Shown: in pieces, positions 10,888-24,400 of the stretch
How positions within the stretch are numbered: the stretch's first letter is position 1
How the letters are laid out: each line of letters opens with the position of its first letter
The notes under the pieces: model-generated
Told to the model about the DNA's origin: nothing
Databases searched by the model: none
What the model saw: the letters and a program-made list of their open reading frames with translations, nothing else
Position numbers and translations under genes: made by a program
DNA from: Crotalaria pallida
Taxonomy: Eukaryota; Streptophyta; Magnoliopsida; Fabales; Fabaceae
Direction: 5' to 3'
Length of the DNA: 64,000 nt
NCBI GenBank assembly: GCA_037953625.1
Contig: CM075655.1
Coordinates: 118,365,001 to 118,429,000, forward strand

Positions 10888-11316
10888 GATATTCTTATTT
10901 TTTGTTTTTTCAATGTTTGACTCCCCGAAATTACTTCTAGCTTTGTCGTATACCCCTACTAACAATTATTGCAAGTTTTGCTGACATGTAACATTGGAAT
11001 CTTGATTAGACGCAGAAGGTTAAACACTTGATATCCCGTGGACGAAGATCATTTTTTTTAAAAAAAATTTAAAAACTAAAAAAGTTAATATTTTTATAAT
11101 TTTAGTTAAATAAAAAAAGGAAAAAAAGAATTGAAGAGAGATGTCGTCTTCACCCGTGTGACATCACACGACACCATATAACCAACCTCCTGCGTCTGAC
11201 TAGAATTATGATATTACATGTCATCAAAATTGGCCAAAATTGGTAGTAAGGTATATGACAAACTCAGAAGTAACTTCGGGGAGTTAGATATTAAAAAAAG
11301 TATAAAGATATCTCAC
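10888..11316. mobile_element. Fold-back element, about 430 bp
   Basis: The left arm (about 10888-10987, with 'gactccccgaaattacttct') is the inverse of the right arm (about 11222-11316, with 'agaagtaacttcggggagtt'). The spacer contains 'acccgtgtgacatcacacga', itself a small hairpin. Non-coding. Confidence 0.75.
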
Positions 11317-12370
11317 AAAAGTATCTCGAACTTTAAAAACTTGTGACATAATTAAGCCAAAAAAACTACATGATTAATTACATGACTAAAGCCCGTTTGG
11401 ATTCGGGGTGCATGGCTTTGAAACGCGTGTTTTGGCCAACTCTACGTAGACAAAGCTTTTGCGTTTGAACCTCCAAAACGCGTATACACATGCTGTACGT
11501 GCAGGCGTTCATTATTGGACAGATGCAATAATTGAAGTGACATAGGATAAAACCTCGATCAAAAGGGTTTTAATAAGCTGAATCTCATTAACATTTGCTT
11601 TGATTTTTTTCTTCTCCTTCTTCATAACTGGGTATATATGAGTGACTACAGATTTTATTTTATTACTACTATAAGTTAACACTTGAGTTTTCTCTATAGA
11701 AACAATGAAAGATAAAGAGAGGTGAACAAAATAATAATGATTTAACTAAAGTGTCGGTTATTTTTGAATTCTCTTCAAAACAAAACAAGACAAGGTAAGG
11801 GAGGGAATGGCTTTGGACCTTGACTATGCTTTTTATTCTTAACCAAGATCTGGTAAAAACCTCTTTAGCTAAAGCATGACCCATCAAATCATGACACGTG
11901 GAATAATAATTTTCAGATGCAGAAAGAGATGAGAGAGAACCAATGTATTAAGCAACAAATAAAGATTTGTGTAGTTTTAATATTCGGTGGTTTTTGCTGT
12001 CCCTCCATTACAAGCATTCTTTGCTTAAAGAGAGAGTTAGCCCCAGGAATAAAGCAAAGGACAAAAATGAGTAGTGGGTTAAAGGTAAAGCACATAATCA
12101 CTTGCCTACATTGCCAAACCACCCAAATTTTGCACCCAATGCTGACAACCTTCAACAGCCAGTAACACCCATGATCCAACACCATACAAGCCTAAACATA
12201 TCGTCACTGTATAATCAACTTTGTACTCTCTAATAAAAAAATTCCTTGCTTATAATTTTTTTTTAATGAAAAATGGAAATTAAATTCATCATGTAGTGAT
12301 CCCTGAAATTATTCTTAGAACTTTCAACTTCCAAATCTTAAGACTAGATACATAAATACGTAATCATATA

Positions 12371-12410
<40 letters not shown>

Positions 12411-15400
12411 TCACTTTATATTTGTACAGTATAATTTTTGTTAAAAAAAAAAATATCTATATAGTTTTCAGTATCGATCTATTGTTACAATTGAATGTTT
12501 TTTATGCACATTTAATTATTATACTTTGATTCTCTATCACATAAAGATTTCACAATAAGTAGGCTTTGTATGTGACAATGATGTGTCACTAGTACTATGT
12601 TTTCAAGTAACACTCTTTGTTGGACAAAAGGTCAGGCTTCTACCTTTCACCACTGTCCTCAATCTCAAATGTTTAGTCACCGGTGAAGGCCGGTAACCAA
12701 TGCATGCTATTCCAACTGGTAATTGCCGTACAAATTACACTAACGTCTGAACCTTTGAAAGGATCGGACTTTTGGCTTTGGTTGGTTTGGGTTACACACT
12801 CTCTAACTGTGTAGCGTGTACCTTAATAGTCAGGGAAAGGAAACAACAAAATAGGAATTTGCAGATAGATACACTATAGAGACCAAGGGACTTTTGCTTC
12901 CTTTGATATGGAACTTTTCTAGTTGTAGTAGAAATACCTGTTCCTTTGAAAAGATTGAAAATCTTGGTTCAATTCCAATTTTGATTTTGATTCTCTCATC
13001 CAACTAAATGGACATTGGTACTCCCCTCGTGCAACTTGATAGGACTAAACAACGGTTCAGTAACGTACCCCCCTCATCATCAATCCCATCTTTTCTTTTC
13101 TTCTTATTTTTCTTTCTTTTATTTTTTTCTTCTTGGTTTTGCCCTTTTTCTCTAATTTTAGTTGTAGAATCACATGAAAACATTATTTAATGACCAAAAA
13201 AGCATTGTTTTGTACAATTCTATTCAGCAAGTGAGCAGACACAATAGCGAAATGTCTTATTTTGAACACAGAATTTTTCCGACAGTGCAGCAACTTTTGT
13301 CTCTTTTAAATTTTTATGTGCCTTTTTTTTTGTCTCATTTAAATTTTAATGGGTAAGGAATATCAATGGGGAATAGGGAATAAAGCTACCATTTGTATAT
13401 GACAATAACGGTTAAATATTGGGCATACTTATATATAAATCTAAATTTGAAATGGTGAGTAGAGTGAATTTTACACGAGGATAATCGCAATAAAGTAATA
13501 CACGTACTCTGTAGTTCAAGTTCTGATACCAAATCAATTGTAATTATTTTAAATATAGCCAATGAACATTTTTATCCTCTATAGGTTTCTTTTATAGCTT
13601 ATTGAATTCTATACTGGATATTAATATATCTTTTTACATGGGATGATGAAAGATAAATGTTTTGGGATAAGGATTTCAATCCTTTAAAGTGAGCAAACAA
13701 GGGTTCCACCCTTGAATTGATAAATTGCACCATGATCCTAATCCAATAAAAAATTTAAGAGTATCCTTGCTCACTTAAGGTAGAGGGAAAAAATTAACAT
13801 GATTGTGCATATATTATTATATATGTGTGTGTGTCGCTTCCCTTAAAATGATTGTGTAAAAAATAAATTGACACAAAAAATAATCATATGCAAAAAAGCT
13901 AACAGAGGAAATTGTGTTAAAACAATAGTACTATAATAAATTGATGAGATCCACTAAAATATATTATTTTTTCTGATCTATTTTTTTTTTTTTACTAAAA
14001 AGCACATTTTAAAAAGGTTATCTGTTAGTAGTATTGTTGGTGGCATTTGAAATATAAACATTTGATATATTTTTTCATTACTATCTTTTTTATAATTATT
14101 TTTGAGATTCTGATAAAAAGTGTTGAATAAATATGAACGCTTATAAAAAAAATTAATGTAATTAAAATTGGAAAAAAAAAACTTATATTAATGATGATTT
14201 TTTTTTTCCCAAAAGAACTTACATGTAAGAATAGAAGAAATAATAAACAGTTGTGCATTGAATATATCGTGTGTAATATGTGTGTAAAATATCAAATATT
14301 CTATTTTTGAAAATGATATTTGGTTTTCACCAAAAAAAAAAAAAGAAAATGATATTTGGTGAAAAAGACAATATTACTCAGCAAACAGAGTTTCACAACT
14401 AAAGGGAATTAACTTGTGGTCCTACTCCCTGCGTATTAATGTCATTAGTTATGGTTTGATTAGTCCTATCAAAACTTTAAGGAGGTTGAGAATGGAATTG
14501 CAGTGTAAGTTAGTCTCTCAAATATGAAATGGCTGCGGATTTTGTGACGTCTTTGTGTAAAACAAAGTTGGCCATGCTAGAGTCTAAAAATGTAGATTCT
14601 ATCACGATAATTAATAATCTAGATTCTTAGCTAGCATCTTCGCTTCAAAAAAAGAATATAAGAATAGCACTTTTATCACTACCCCGGCCTGTGTATCTTT
14701 TAATCGAATTAATTAGCTTCATGCAAGTGGTTTTATGTCAAAGAGACTTGTGGCATTGATGAAGACAGCGACGAACCTTTTTATGAAAAGGATCACGGAA
14801 AGCAAATTACTCAACAAGTTTAGAATAAGTATTTGATCATACCAGTCATCTAGCTATCTATAGGTTTTAAAGTAAGCTACAATAGCAAGGCTAACAAGTT
14901 TAAACGCTTCTTCTAGCTCATGCAAGCCTTAAAAGTTTAAACGCTTAACAAGCAAGGCAATGCAATTCTTTCTCTCTTAATTCTCCTTTTAGCAAAAAAT
15001 ATGTTCAGATTATCCATTATTCAATCGTATATACAAGGAAACGAGCAACACCAATTTAGTTTTCAAAGCTGTTTATATGGGGAAAAAAAAAACACTTCTT
15101 GAACTCTCTCTTAGAGTATTAATAGTCTAAAAATTAGGTGGACCTTATAAGATTTACACATCAAATTTATTACTTGAATATATTTTAAGTCTCCTTAAGG
15201 TAAAGTTCTTTTTTTAATAGAAAAACTTAATAAAAAGGTTTTTAACGAATGCTTTTATGATATTGGTTAAAAATTATAAAATAAAAAGTTGGTTGACATT
15301 TCAAAATGGTGTATTTAAATGCATTGAGAGTTTAAAAATTGTGATGATTTTCAATGCATTATTTTATTTTTTAATTCTTTAACAATTATCTACAAAACAC

Positions 15401-15640
15401 TCAATAACACAACTCTTTAATAAAATCCCATATAAAAAAGTGTTAGTGGAGGTCCTATTTGTTATTTTGATTTTAGTCCTATTATTTTGATCCCTTCTTA
15501 TGTTTTTGATTTGATACATATAATGTTAATAAATTAATTTAATCCTTGTAGTTATACAATATTTGAGCTTTGAATCTGGTTTTGTGATTTCAAATCTCAA
15601 TTGACCTGATTAATTAATACTGACAAAAACTAATATAAAA
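11317..15640. other. Long gene-free stretch
   Basis: I see no gene with family support. It holds a (TA)n microsatellite at about 12378-12406, a small fold-back at about 13660-13785, and many poly-A/T tracts. Open frames at 11669-11887, 11913-12185 and 13008-13190 overlap each other on both strands and look random. Confidence 0.45.
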
Positions 15641-16144
15641 ATAAATAACTTTACAATGGCTGAAGCCAATTTTTGTTACGAGATCGAAAATAAAACAGAA
15701 TCATTATACTTCATAGAAACTAAAAATATTTAATTCTTTTTAATCAATGATATCTAAATTTTTTATATTTATCCTTTTGCTAATATTATTGAATTATTAA
15801 TGCTTAAGTCCATTCATTATTGTACTCATTTTTCAACCAAAATAATTTTAATCATAGTTAATCGAATGAGTTTGTGTTGACCAAATGAGTTCTTATGAGC
15901 CCCCGCTTGATAAATAACATACTTAGAGTCTGTTTGGTTGGGTGGTGGGAGAGCCCAAACGCGCGTTTGACAGAAGTTCCCCCTTAAAGTTTTCACGTTT
16001 GCGTTCACACTACCGTGAATCCAACACGCTCTTAAATTCTTAAAAGTTATCTCAAATAGACTCTTGACCATTTTGACTTGGTTTATTTGGATCAGAATTT
16101 GTTGGGATTCCAAGTAACCCATTCACACAACATAAATTGGTGTG
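15641..16144. repeat. Direct repeat, copy 1 (about 500 bp)
   Basis: It matches 16303-16814 at about 95% over its length, at an offset of 662 bp. It begins with ataaataactttacaatggc and ends with 'acataaattggtgtg'. Inside is a 'tctgtttggttgggtggtgg' block. After the shared end, copy 1 runs into 'ctctcttgacactttta', which is also found inside the MITE that follows copy 2. Confidence 0.85.
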
Positions 16145-16302
16145 CCGCTCTCTTGACACTTTTAACGGTGGATCTTTAACGGCAGAGACCAAAACTAAAA
16201 AAATTAAATTTTTAAGGATCAAGATTGGTCAAATAAAAACATAAGGACTAAAACCAAAACTCGATCAACTTTCAGAGACCAAAAACTTAAATAAGCCTAA
16301 AA

Positions 16303-16814
16303 ATAAATAACTTTACAATGACTGAAACCAGTTTTTGTTACGAGATCGAAAATAAAACAGAATCATTATACTTCATATGGAAACTAAAAATATTTAATTT
16401 TTGTTTAATCAATGATATCTAAATTTTTTATATTCATCCTTTTGCTAATATTATTGAATTATCAATGCTTAAGTCCATTCATTCTTGTACTCATTTTTCA
16501 ACCAAAATAATTTTAATCATAGTTAACTGAATGAGTTTGTGTTGACTAAATGAGTTTTTATGAGCCCCCACTTAATAAATAACATACTCGGAATCTCTTT
16601 GGTTGGGTGGTGGGGGAGTCCTAATGCGTGTTTGGCAGAAGTTCTCCCCTCTGAACGGTTTTCACGTTTACGTTCACACTTTCGCGAATCCAAACACGCT
16701 CTTAAATTCTTAAAAGTTATCTCAAATAGACTCTTGATCATTTTGACTTGGTTTATTTGGATCAGAATTTGTTGGGATTCCAAGTAACCCATTCACGCAA
16801 CATAAATTGGTGTG
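16303..16814. repeat. Direct repeat, copy 2 (about 510 bp)
   Basis: Second copy of the 15641-16144 sequence. The open frames in the two copies on the minus strand start with the same residues (MGYLESQQILIQINQVKM), but the frames diverge through indels and show no selection for coding, so I treat the unit as a non-coding repeat. Confidence 0.85.
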
Positions 16815-16830
16815 TTAATGATAATAAATA

Positions 16831-17386
16831 CTCCCTCCACCACTCTCTTGACACTTTTATATTGTCTCTATTTATAAAGCTCCATATCAATTTTCAATGA
16901 TTATTAATTATTTTTTTTCACAAACACCCTTATTTATTTAACACTTTTTAGATTCCCAATAATATTAATAAGGGTAATTTTGAAATTACATACTCCCTCC
17001 GGTCCTATATATAAGTCACATTCTAGAAAGTTTTCTTGGTCCTAATTATAGGTCACTTTATATTTTCTATGCATCATTTATTGATTTTTCTCTTTTTTGC
17101 CCTTATTAAATGCTTTGACTATCTATGTTTTTTTGTTGTTAATTAATGAGTGTGAATTTTCCAAGAAAAGTTAAGGGGGTAAAATTGTAATGTTACAATA
17201 TATTCTCATAGAATTCATAAAACCAACCATTTTTCTTGGTATGTGTAATTCGGTTAAGTATGCCCTATAATAAGGATCGGAGGGAGTATCAAAAATTCAC
17301 ATTTCCAATACAATTAACTAAATTATTCCACTTTCTCAATGGACGTGAAATCCCCCAAAAAGGCTTTACATTTAGGGACGAAGGGA
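16831..17386. mobile_element. Stowaway-like MITE (outer of a nested pair)
   Basis: Flanked by TA, with 'ctccctccacca' on the left and 'ttagggacgaaggga' on the right. It follows copy 2 of the 662-bp-offset direct repeat. Confidence 0.65.
16993..17286. mobile_element. Stowaway-like MITE (inner, nested)
   Basis: Flanked by TA, it starts ctccctccggtcctatatat and ends 'aataaggatcggagggag'. It interrupts the element at 16831-17386 and is therefore younger. Confidence 0.75.
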
Positions 17387-17502
17387 ATAATTTTTTGTTC
17401 GAGTAACATTCAAACTTATTTAACGGATCAAATTGTGACTAAAGTCTAAAATAGACTAAACTCGATCGGATATCCTGAACATTGCATGTGATTTATCAAA
17501 AA

Positions 17503-17747
17503 TTAATTACTACTCTCAAATTTATCAAAAAACATGTTGTCATTCCAAAGTTATCCTTATTTAAAATTTTAAAACTCTATTCATTTTTTTTTCTTTGGTA
17601 ACTATTTTCCTATCACCCCAATGTAATTATAATGGGTATATTTGAAATAAACTTTTTAATACTACCTAGATATTCTAAAATGACTTATAAAGAAGGAAAA
17701 AAAATCTACCAAAATGATGCCCTATATATAATAATGGATGGAGGGAG
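17503..17747. mobile_element. Stowaway-like MITE, left end decayed
   Basis: The right end 'aatggatggagggag' is followed by TA. The interior matches the element at 5457-5757 in inverted orientation (caaatttatcaaaaaacatg, and gatgccctatatataat). Confidence 0.55.
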
Positions 17748-17817
17748 TATATTTGTAAGGGGAAAAAAAAGAAAAAGAAGAAAAACCCAATGATATCAGC
17801 ACAATCAGCCGGGATAA

Positions 17818-17990
17818 GAAGCTTCCAAACGTGTGAAAACACAATCTTTTAAGCAAATCTCAGCCATCTATTGCTAGGCAATTAACATCAAACTCAATAA
17901 GAATAAGCCACGTCGCATGATCACACACACGTTCGATATCCACCCTCGGATCAACCAAGATCAGACATGTAGGCCCAAATGTCTCCTCTG
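17818..17990 (+). promoter_or_regulatory. Promoter block shared by BRX gene A and gene C
   Basis: The phrases 'agaagcttccaaacgtg', 'aaacacaatcttttaagcaaatc', 'cagccatct' and 'acatgtaggccca' recur in the same order and spacing in 46905-47040 upstream of gene C, although the intervening DNA has diverged. An ACGT-core motif (gccacgtcgc) lies at about 17909. A TATA-like TATAAATA is at 18068-18075. Conservation across the duplication suggests regulatory constraint; this is inference. Confidence 0.6.
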
Positions 17991-18089
17991 TTTTTTTCCG
18001 AAAAACATTTTCCGTCAATCTTAACGCCTTATTCAGACGCCGTCAACCCCTCTAACAACACTTTCAATATAAATACCCCAATCTCAAAA

Positions 18090-18250
18090 CCTCTCCCTCC
18101 TCTCTTCTCATCATTACCACTAACCTCCGAAAAACTCCCCTTCTAAATTCTTCCAATTCTTCAAAATATCGCCCTCACCTCAAATTTATCGCCGACATTT
18201 CACTCTTCACTGTAAATATATTCAACTTCTTCAAGTAGCAGCTCATAAAA
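18090..18250 (+). other. 5' leader exon of BRX gene A
   Basis: A CT-rich stretch about 20 bp downstream of the TATA box at 18068 ends at a strong donor (aaaac/gtaagtttc, 18251). The matching acceptor is ttgctgtgcag just upstream of the ATG (about 21414), which makes a leader intron of about 3.2 kb. The same 'tgttgtgcag' acceptor, about 20 bp before the start codon, is kept at genes P2 and C. The transcription start is inferred. Confidence 0.55.
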
Positions 18251-18919
18251 CGTAAGTTTCAATTAAATCCAATTTTATATGTACGTTTGTTTGTTTGTAT
18301 GTGCGTATGTATGTATGTGTTTCTTGTTTTCCATATTAGTTGCATTGCAACATTGACACATTGTTTGTGTTGTGTGTTTTGTCTGAATGTAATTTTTTTT
18401 TCTTAGTAGTATTATTGATGATATATTTTTTAATTTTTAATTTTTAGTATCAGGTTCCATGTACTTGTAGTCTTCTAGCTCAGTTAGTTATGAAAATTGA
18501 AAGATGTTGTTGTTGGGGGAGAACTTGAGTTTCCTGAAGAGAAGAAGAGGAAGAAAGAGAGAGAGAGAGGGGACAAAGAAGAGAAAGAGGTGAAGGGGGG
18601 GTTTAGCTTGGTAAGTCGTTTTCGAATAGTAATAGTAATGACACTACTGCTTTTTCAGTAAAGCATCAGCAACAGCGTTGTGGAATTCTTCTTCATCCAT
18701 CCATCCATCCATCCCTTCCCCACATCGCTGCATTCTCTTTCTTCTGTCTCTTTGCCCCCCTCCTTCTTCCTCTCACACCCCTTTCATCTCCCGACAACTC
18801 ATTGATTCCATTCTCATTCACTCCGTTGTCGCTTCCCCTTTATTTCTTTATTTACTTCAAAAATTACCCATTTCACACTTGCAACTCATTCAAAAATAGT
18901 ACTCCACTGGCATGATTTT

Positions 18920-19031
18920 TTTTTTTTTTTTTTACATGGGAGGTCTGGACTAGAACCCATGACCTGAGGGAGGGAGAAATCATAAATGTCCCTGCAGATA
19001 TCAACTGGGCTATATTACGCGGACAGTACTA
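18920..19031 (-). mobile_element. tRNA-derived SINE in the leader intron of BRX gene A
   Basis: On the minus strand there is an A-box-like 'tatagcccagttgata', a B-box-like 'gggttctagtcc' and a poly-A tail (poly-T at 18919-18933 on the plus strand). A perfect 10-bp target duplication gcatgatttt flanks it (18910-18919 and 19032-19041). Confidence 0.75.
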
Positions 19032-20703
19032 GCATGATTTTAAAACTTCCTAAGTGGGCTCGGTTAATTAAGCGTAAACATAAAGTAGAGGTTCAAATTA
19101 AATTTTTTCGTTTTTTTTTTCCTTTTAAAAATGCCAATGAGTTTTGATTTCAGATTTTATAATTTTATTTTATTTATCATGTTTGTGAAATTTTAAGATG
19201 ATACAATTAATATCAACATATAACACATGTTATGGTAATTGTTGACGTGTTATTGATCAAAACTAAATTTAAATTTAAAAAAGAAATTAGAAAGATCAAT
19301 ACTAGAGGAAAAAAAAATAGCGTTGTATTGAGAAAATAAAAAAAATTTGTATTTATTTTTTTAATAAAAGATAGTATTTATTTTTAGACTTTTATTCTCT
19401 AACTTGAGAATTGAATTTAAAAAATTATTTTTTAAGTGTGCAACATTCTACCATTGTTTCTTTTGTAAGGTCTCTTTAAGCATGTCATTAAAAAAAATTA
19501 TTCTAAATCCATTACTATTTAAATAATATTAAGTTATAGTCCTGTGTTCTATTGATTTATTTATATCAAAGTTTTTTTTCTATCAGAGTGTAAGGTTGGT
19601 CAGTGAGAAGCTTTTTAGGCCTTGGAGAATGGGGGATTGATTGTGATTTGCCCAAAAGATAAAGAGAGGGGAGAATCAGTGTTTATTAATGGCTGAGTAA
19701 TAGTATGAGTTAGCACGAGGGATGTGTCAGAAACTTCGGCTTGGGTCACACTTTGATTAATTCTTTTTTTTTTATATATATTTATTGTATTTTCAATTTC
19801 TGATTAGTAATAAGGTGAAGGAAGGATGGAAGAGGAATGAGGGAGTCTTTGCCTTTGTCTTTGGCTTTGCCCCAATTTTGTTTCTTTCTCTGCTTTTAAT
19901 TATTCATCCCATCCATCTCTTTTTTTCTTTTTCCTTCTTTTTGGGTTTTGAGATCGCTATCTTTAGCCCCTGCTCTGATCCCGAGCCTCATTCAAGATAT
20001 TGCTTTTCCTTTTTGTGTTTTCTTGCTTAGGACCATTTTGTTTTCCGTGAAAGATACTACATTGTCATTATTATTATAGTCCATTTAATTAATTATTACT
20101 AGTTGCAATGCATTCTAATAACTTAATTGCTGCAGGTCTTCTTTATATTTGGTGCTTTCCCCTCTCAACCTAACTATTCCATGTCTCTCTTTTTAATTAC
20201 TACTGTACATCACTGTTTTATTCAATGAAAGTGATTAACTCCTCACCTATTCTCCACTTTACCTATTAATGACTTTGTTTTGGAGTTTAATGAGTATACA
20301 TTTTGAAAAGTTTCTGTACAGCATTAGTACATATCATCATATGCATAACTTTTCCTTAATATATACTTACTCCTTTCTACTTTTTGTGAAATTTACATTC
20401 ATGCAAAATAATTACTTAATTTAGTTAATTGTATTGAAAATGTAAATATATGATGCATAGTATTTTTTTTAAAAAAATTACCTCTATTAATATTATTGAA
20501 ATTCTAAAAAGTGTTAAAAATGTAAATAGTCAGGAGTCTTTGTGAAAAGAGGTAAGTAATTATTATTGGAAATTAGCATATAATTCATAAAAAAAACAAA
20601 ATGAAAGTTTTAAAATGATATTATATTTAAGAACAAATAAAATAATAACTCTGTGACCTCATTTTGGAATCATTCACGTTCATTAAAAAATAATTAGTTA
20701 ATA

Positions 20704-20981
20704 CTTCCTCCCTCCTTAAATATAGGATCTTTTAGAAATTTCACGTCCATTAAGAAAATTGAATAATTTAGTTAATTACATAAGAAATGTGAACTTTTAA
20801 TATGTATTTTCAAAATTATCCTCTATTAATATTATTGAGAATCTAAAAAGTGTTAATTAAATCGTATGGGTGTTTGTGAAAAAAAGTAATTAATGATTAT
20901 TGAAATTTGGTAGTAAAAGATCTTACAAATAGAGACAAAATAAAAGTATAAAAATTGTCTTATATTTAGAGACGAAGAGAG
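20704..20981. mobile_element. Stowaway-like MITE in the leader intron of BRX gene A
   Basis: Flanked by TA, with 'cttcctccctccttaaatat' at the left and 'tatttagagacgaagagag' at the right. Same subfamily as 9327-9596. A more decayed relative lies at about 20370-20640. Confidence 0.65.
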
Positions 20982-21436
20982 TATTATTGTGTCCTTTTTT
21001 GAGAGATTTTGTTTTTTTTTATCTGTCATTTTAAGGATTTCAAGAGTGTAGTAAATGCTATTTTTCATTTTTACCTCTGTTCAATAAGTCTTGGTTTATG
21101 TAAGTAGTGAAAAAAAATTAATGATGATAGAAAAAGAAAGGGTATAGTAGAAAAAAACATAATTAATGTATTAAAATCTAAGTTATGATTAGATGGTTTT
21201 AAAGAGTGTGTTTTGTTTGAAATAAATAGGAAAATGAGAGTAGTATTTGATAACGATGCATTAACATCAACCGTGTAAGAAAACTTTTATGATATCGGTG
21301 CCACCTTTTTATTTTTTATTTTTTAATTTATCCGTATACAAAATTTTAAGCACTGTTTTTCATTCGCTTGAATTTAGTTAATCATAAGGGCATGTTTGTT
21401 TAGTTGCTGTGCAGGTAAAGGAAAAAAGAGGTAAAG

Positions 21437-24400
21437 ATGTTTACTTGCATATCTTGTACGAAGCAAACAGCAGAAGAGAAAGAAGAAGAAGCCCGTGAGA
21501 GTGGCACGCCAAGAGGAGCCGTCAAAAGCCTCACAACGCAGGTTCTTAATTTTTTTTTTCTTTCTGCAACTCTTGCACTCTCTACACCTACGAGCTTGGC
21601 TTTTGCAGCTTCTTTTTCCATCTTGGTGAAAAACAACAAAATCAATCCCATTGGGCCCTGATCTTGTTTGGGACCACTCTTGGAATCTTTCACTTCCACG
21701 TATACCTATAATACGGCCTACATTCCAGAGCTTCTTAAATATTATGCCTCTATGATCTGTGCAATATTATCATAGTACTCTCTCCGGTCTTTATTACAAC
21801 TTCATTTTCTCTCTCACAAAAAGTGGTTTATAATAAAGACCGAAGGGAGTATTAGATTTGAATGAATATAAAACTAATAAAAAATCTACATAAAGTATCC
21901 TAATGACTATTTCACAATATTTGCATTATGAACATGTTGTAATTATTTTGGGGTTGTTTGAGATATGCACATACTCCTACTTTTTTCATATCATAAAAAT
22001 TTGGTAAATGATATCTTTTTCCGCTTTTAATTATAAGTCATATTTAACTGTTGAAACTTTGAACATAACTTACATTAAAAAATTCTCAAATATATTATTT
22101 CATGTTAGTAAACAAAGGACAAATAAAAGAAAAACACGAGAAAATTTTTCTTAAAAAATATGAAATGACTTATAAATAAGACTTTAAAATTCTTCTCTGA
22201 AACAACTAATAATTAAAATTGGAGAGAGAATATAAATTGTGTAGTCACTAGTTGTTTAGTGTTTATAATTTACTTTCTCCCCTTCCTATTTATAAAAATC
22301 CTCTTATGTCTTTATATTTATACAAAGGCCTTATAACACGGATAAGAGGGGAGTATAAATTATCTGCAGATAACTCACCGATACAAATGTAGGCAACTAT
22401 CATTTTCTTTTTGGTTTAGGATGACGTAGCTCTGTTGTTTTTTTGGCCACTTTAGCTGTTGACGGATGGTCCACTTCCTCACATGTATTGGTCCATTTAT
22501 TTGCTTATTTAAATTATGAAACCAACTTGTCAAGTATGTTCTTGGTACACTTTAGACACTTTATGATTGCACGATTGGGGCAACACAATTTATGTTGTCA
22601 TGCAAATTTCTACCCTCTCAAGCCTAATTTTAACAATGGACTAATGGTCTAATATACACTCTAAATTACTAACTTAGATATCATTATTTTTCGTGCACTT
22701 ATATTTTGAAAGTAAAAGCAATATTTGTTCTGGTCAAGTCTTTGATTTGTGCTGAAAAGAGCAGCAGTAGGAGCATGTTCAATATTCAGCTGTTAAGTTA
22801 ATGCTGGGAAAAGATGGCTAGCTCAGAAGGGTATGCTATATTATTCGTATCGTTGGTGTGGCCCATCCTTGAATTTTTGTCGACCTTCTGTTTTTCAAAA
22901 GTTTCTATTATCTTGCAAAGCAAAATATATTCACATTTATTATGGCAGAAAAGTGAATCATTGGCGTGGCCAGGCTTGGGTTGTTTTTATGGTAGAAAAG
23001 TATATTTAAATTTAGTAGTAACTACTCCATTTGCTTATTATAACTCCTCTTATATTGGTAGTAATAATAACAATATTTTCATAAGCCTCTCTTTTGAACT
23101 CCCATATGATTTGCTTCTTAAGTATTCTCTCCCATGGAAATATATAGATTAAAAAAAATGTAATTAATATGGTTTTTTAAGTAAAATTTTTTCACTCTTT
23201 TCCTTTTTTGTTTTTAGTATCTTTGTATAATCAATTACACATTCATTATCTCTTTATAACAATTAAGGGTGCGATGGTAAAAATCATAATTAATGTTGTA
23301 TTGATTTTATCTTATATTATGAACAAAAAAATTTATGTAAAATGACTTATATTATGAAATGGAGAGATTACCTACTTACCCTCCTTTATGTTATGAATTC
23401 TTGCCGGTCAACGTTACTAGCAATTTTAGGATAGGCTCACCTTTTTGAACAAGATAGGGGAATCTTGCTTGAATTATCAGAATAGAGACTTGCATGTAAG
23501 GCATTATGTGATGCCTATCCTAATTACTTTGAAGTTTGAACCAAATGATTCTGGATTATGTGAAAATTTTGAGCAGTAATATTTGGAAATATGTTGTTGG
23601 AGATTTCTACAAATAGGAAATGCTTTCCATTGGAGGTGCATTGTTTATATATATATGGTTCCTGTAATGGACTTACACGTCCAAGGATGTTGTTGTCATC
23701 CACTTGTATTCTCTACCCCAAGTACATTCTCCACCAGCCCAGCTGTAAAGGTTTTGCATGATGCTTTGAAAATTGAAAATGACCTCAGCCTGAAACCTTA
23801 GACTGCATCCACTTTCATCCAAACATTCTTCCTAATTTATGTTTCAGAACTTAGACTTGGTTTTGTGACATTTGAAAAACACTAATGCTATTATGCGTTG
23901 TTGAAATCCAGATGTACTTAGCTTATTTGATTGCATTATCTGCATTTTCTTATTCTGGAAATTAGTATGTGATAGAATATTACTTGAAACAGGTTAGAGC
24001 ATTTGTATATGGCAATATACTGATTGTTGATGATAAAACAAGGAATAGTCTATTTTACATTAGCATGCTCGACTACAGAGATTTAACTGTCATCATTTTT
24101 TTCCAAAAGGCTGAGATAAGTTTGTTTAATAGATTCAATGTATGTAGATGAATTGGATGATAGATAGTTTGATGATGTTACCATGGTGTAACTACTGAAC
24201 ATATTTAGTGATTTGAGATTCAACTGGAACCCTTGGTAGAAGTTTAGTTGGCCATTAAAATCTCTTAAACTATGCTATTGGATATATTGTTTTGTTCAGA
24301 TAATGAAATTTTGTACATTCTACCCAGAAAAATACAATTTCATTATTGTCCCTCTAATATATACAAAGGTGAAATGGTTTGCTATATTTTTATAACTCCA

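Noticed and set aside
15826..16792. Two similar minus-strand open frames (MGYLESQQILIQINQVKM...)
   Set aside because: Their similarity comes from the direct DNA duplication; frames diverge through indels and no protein family is recognisable.
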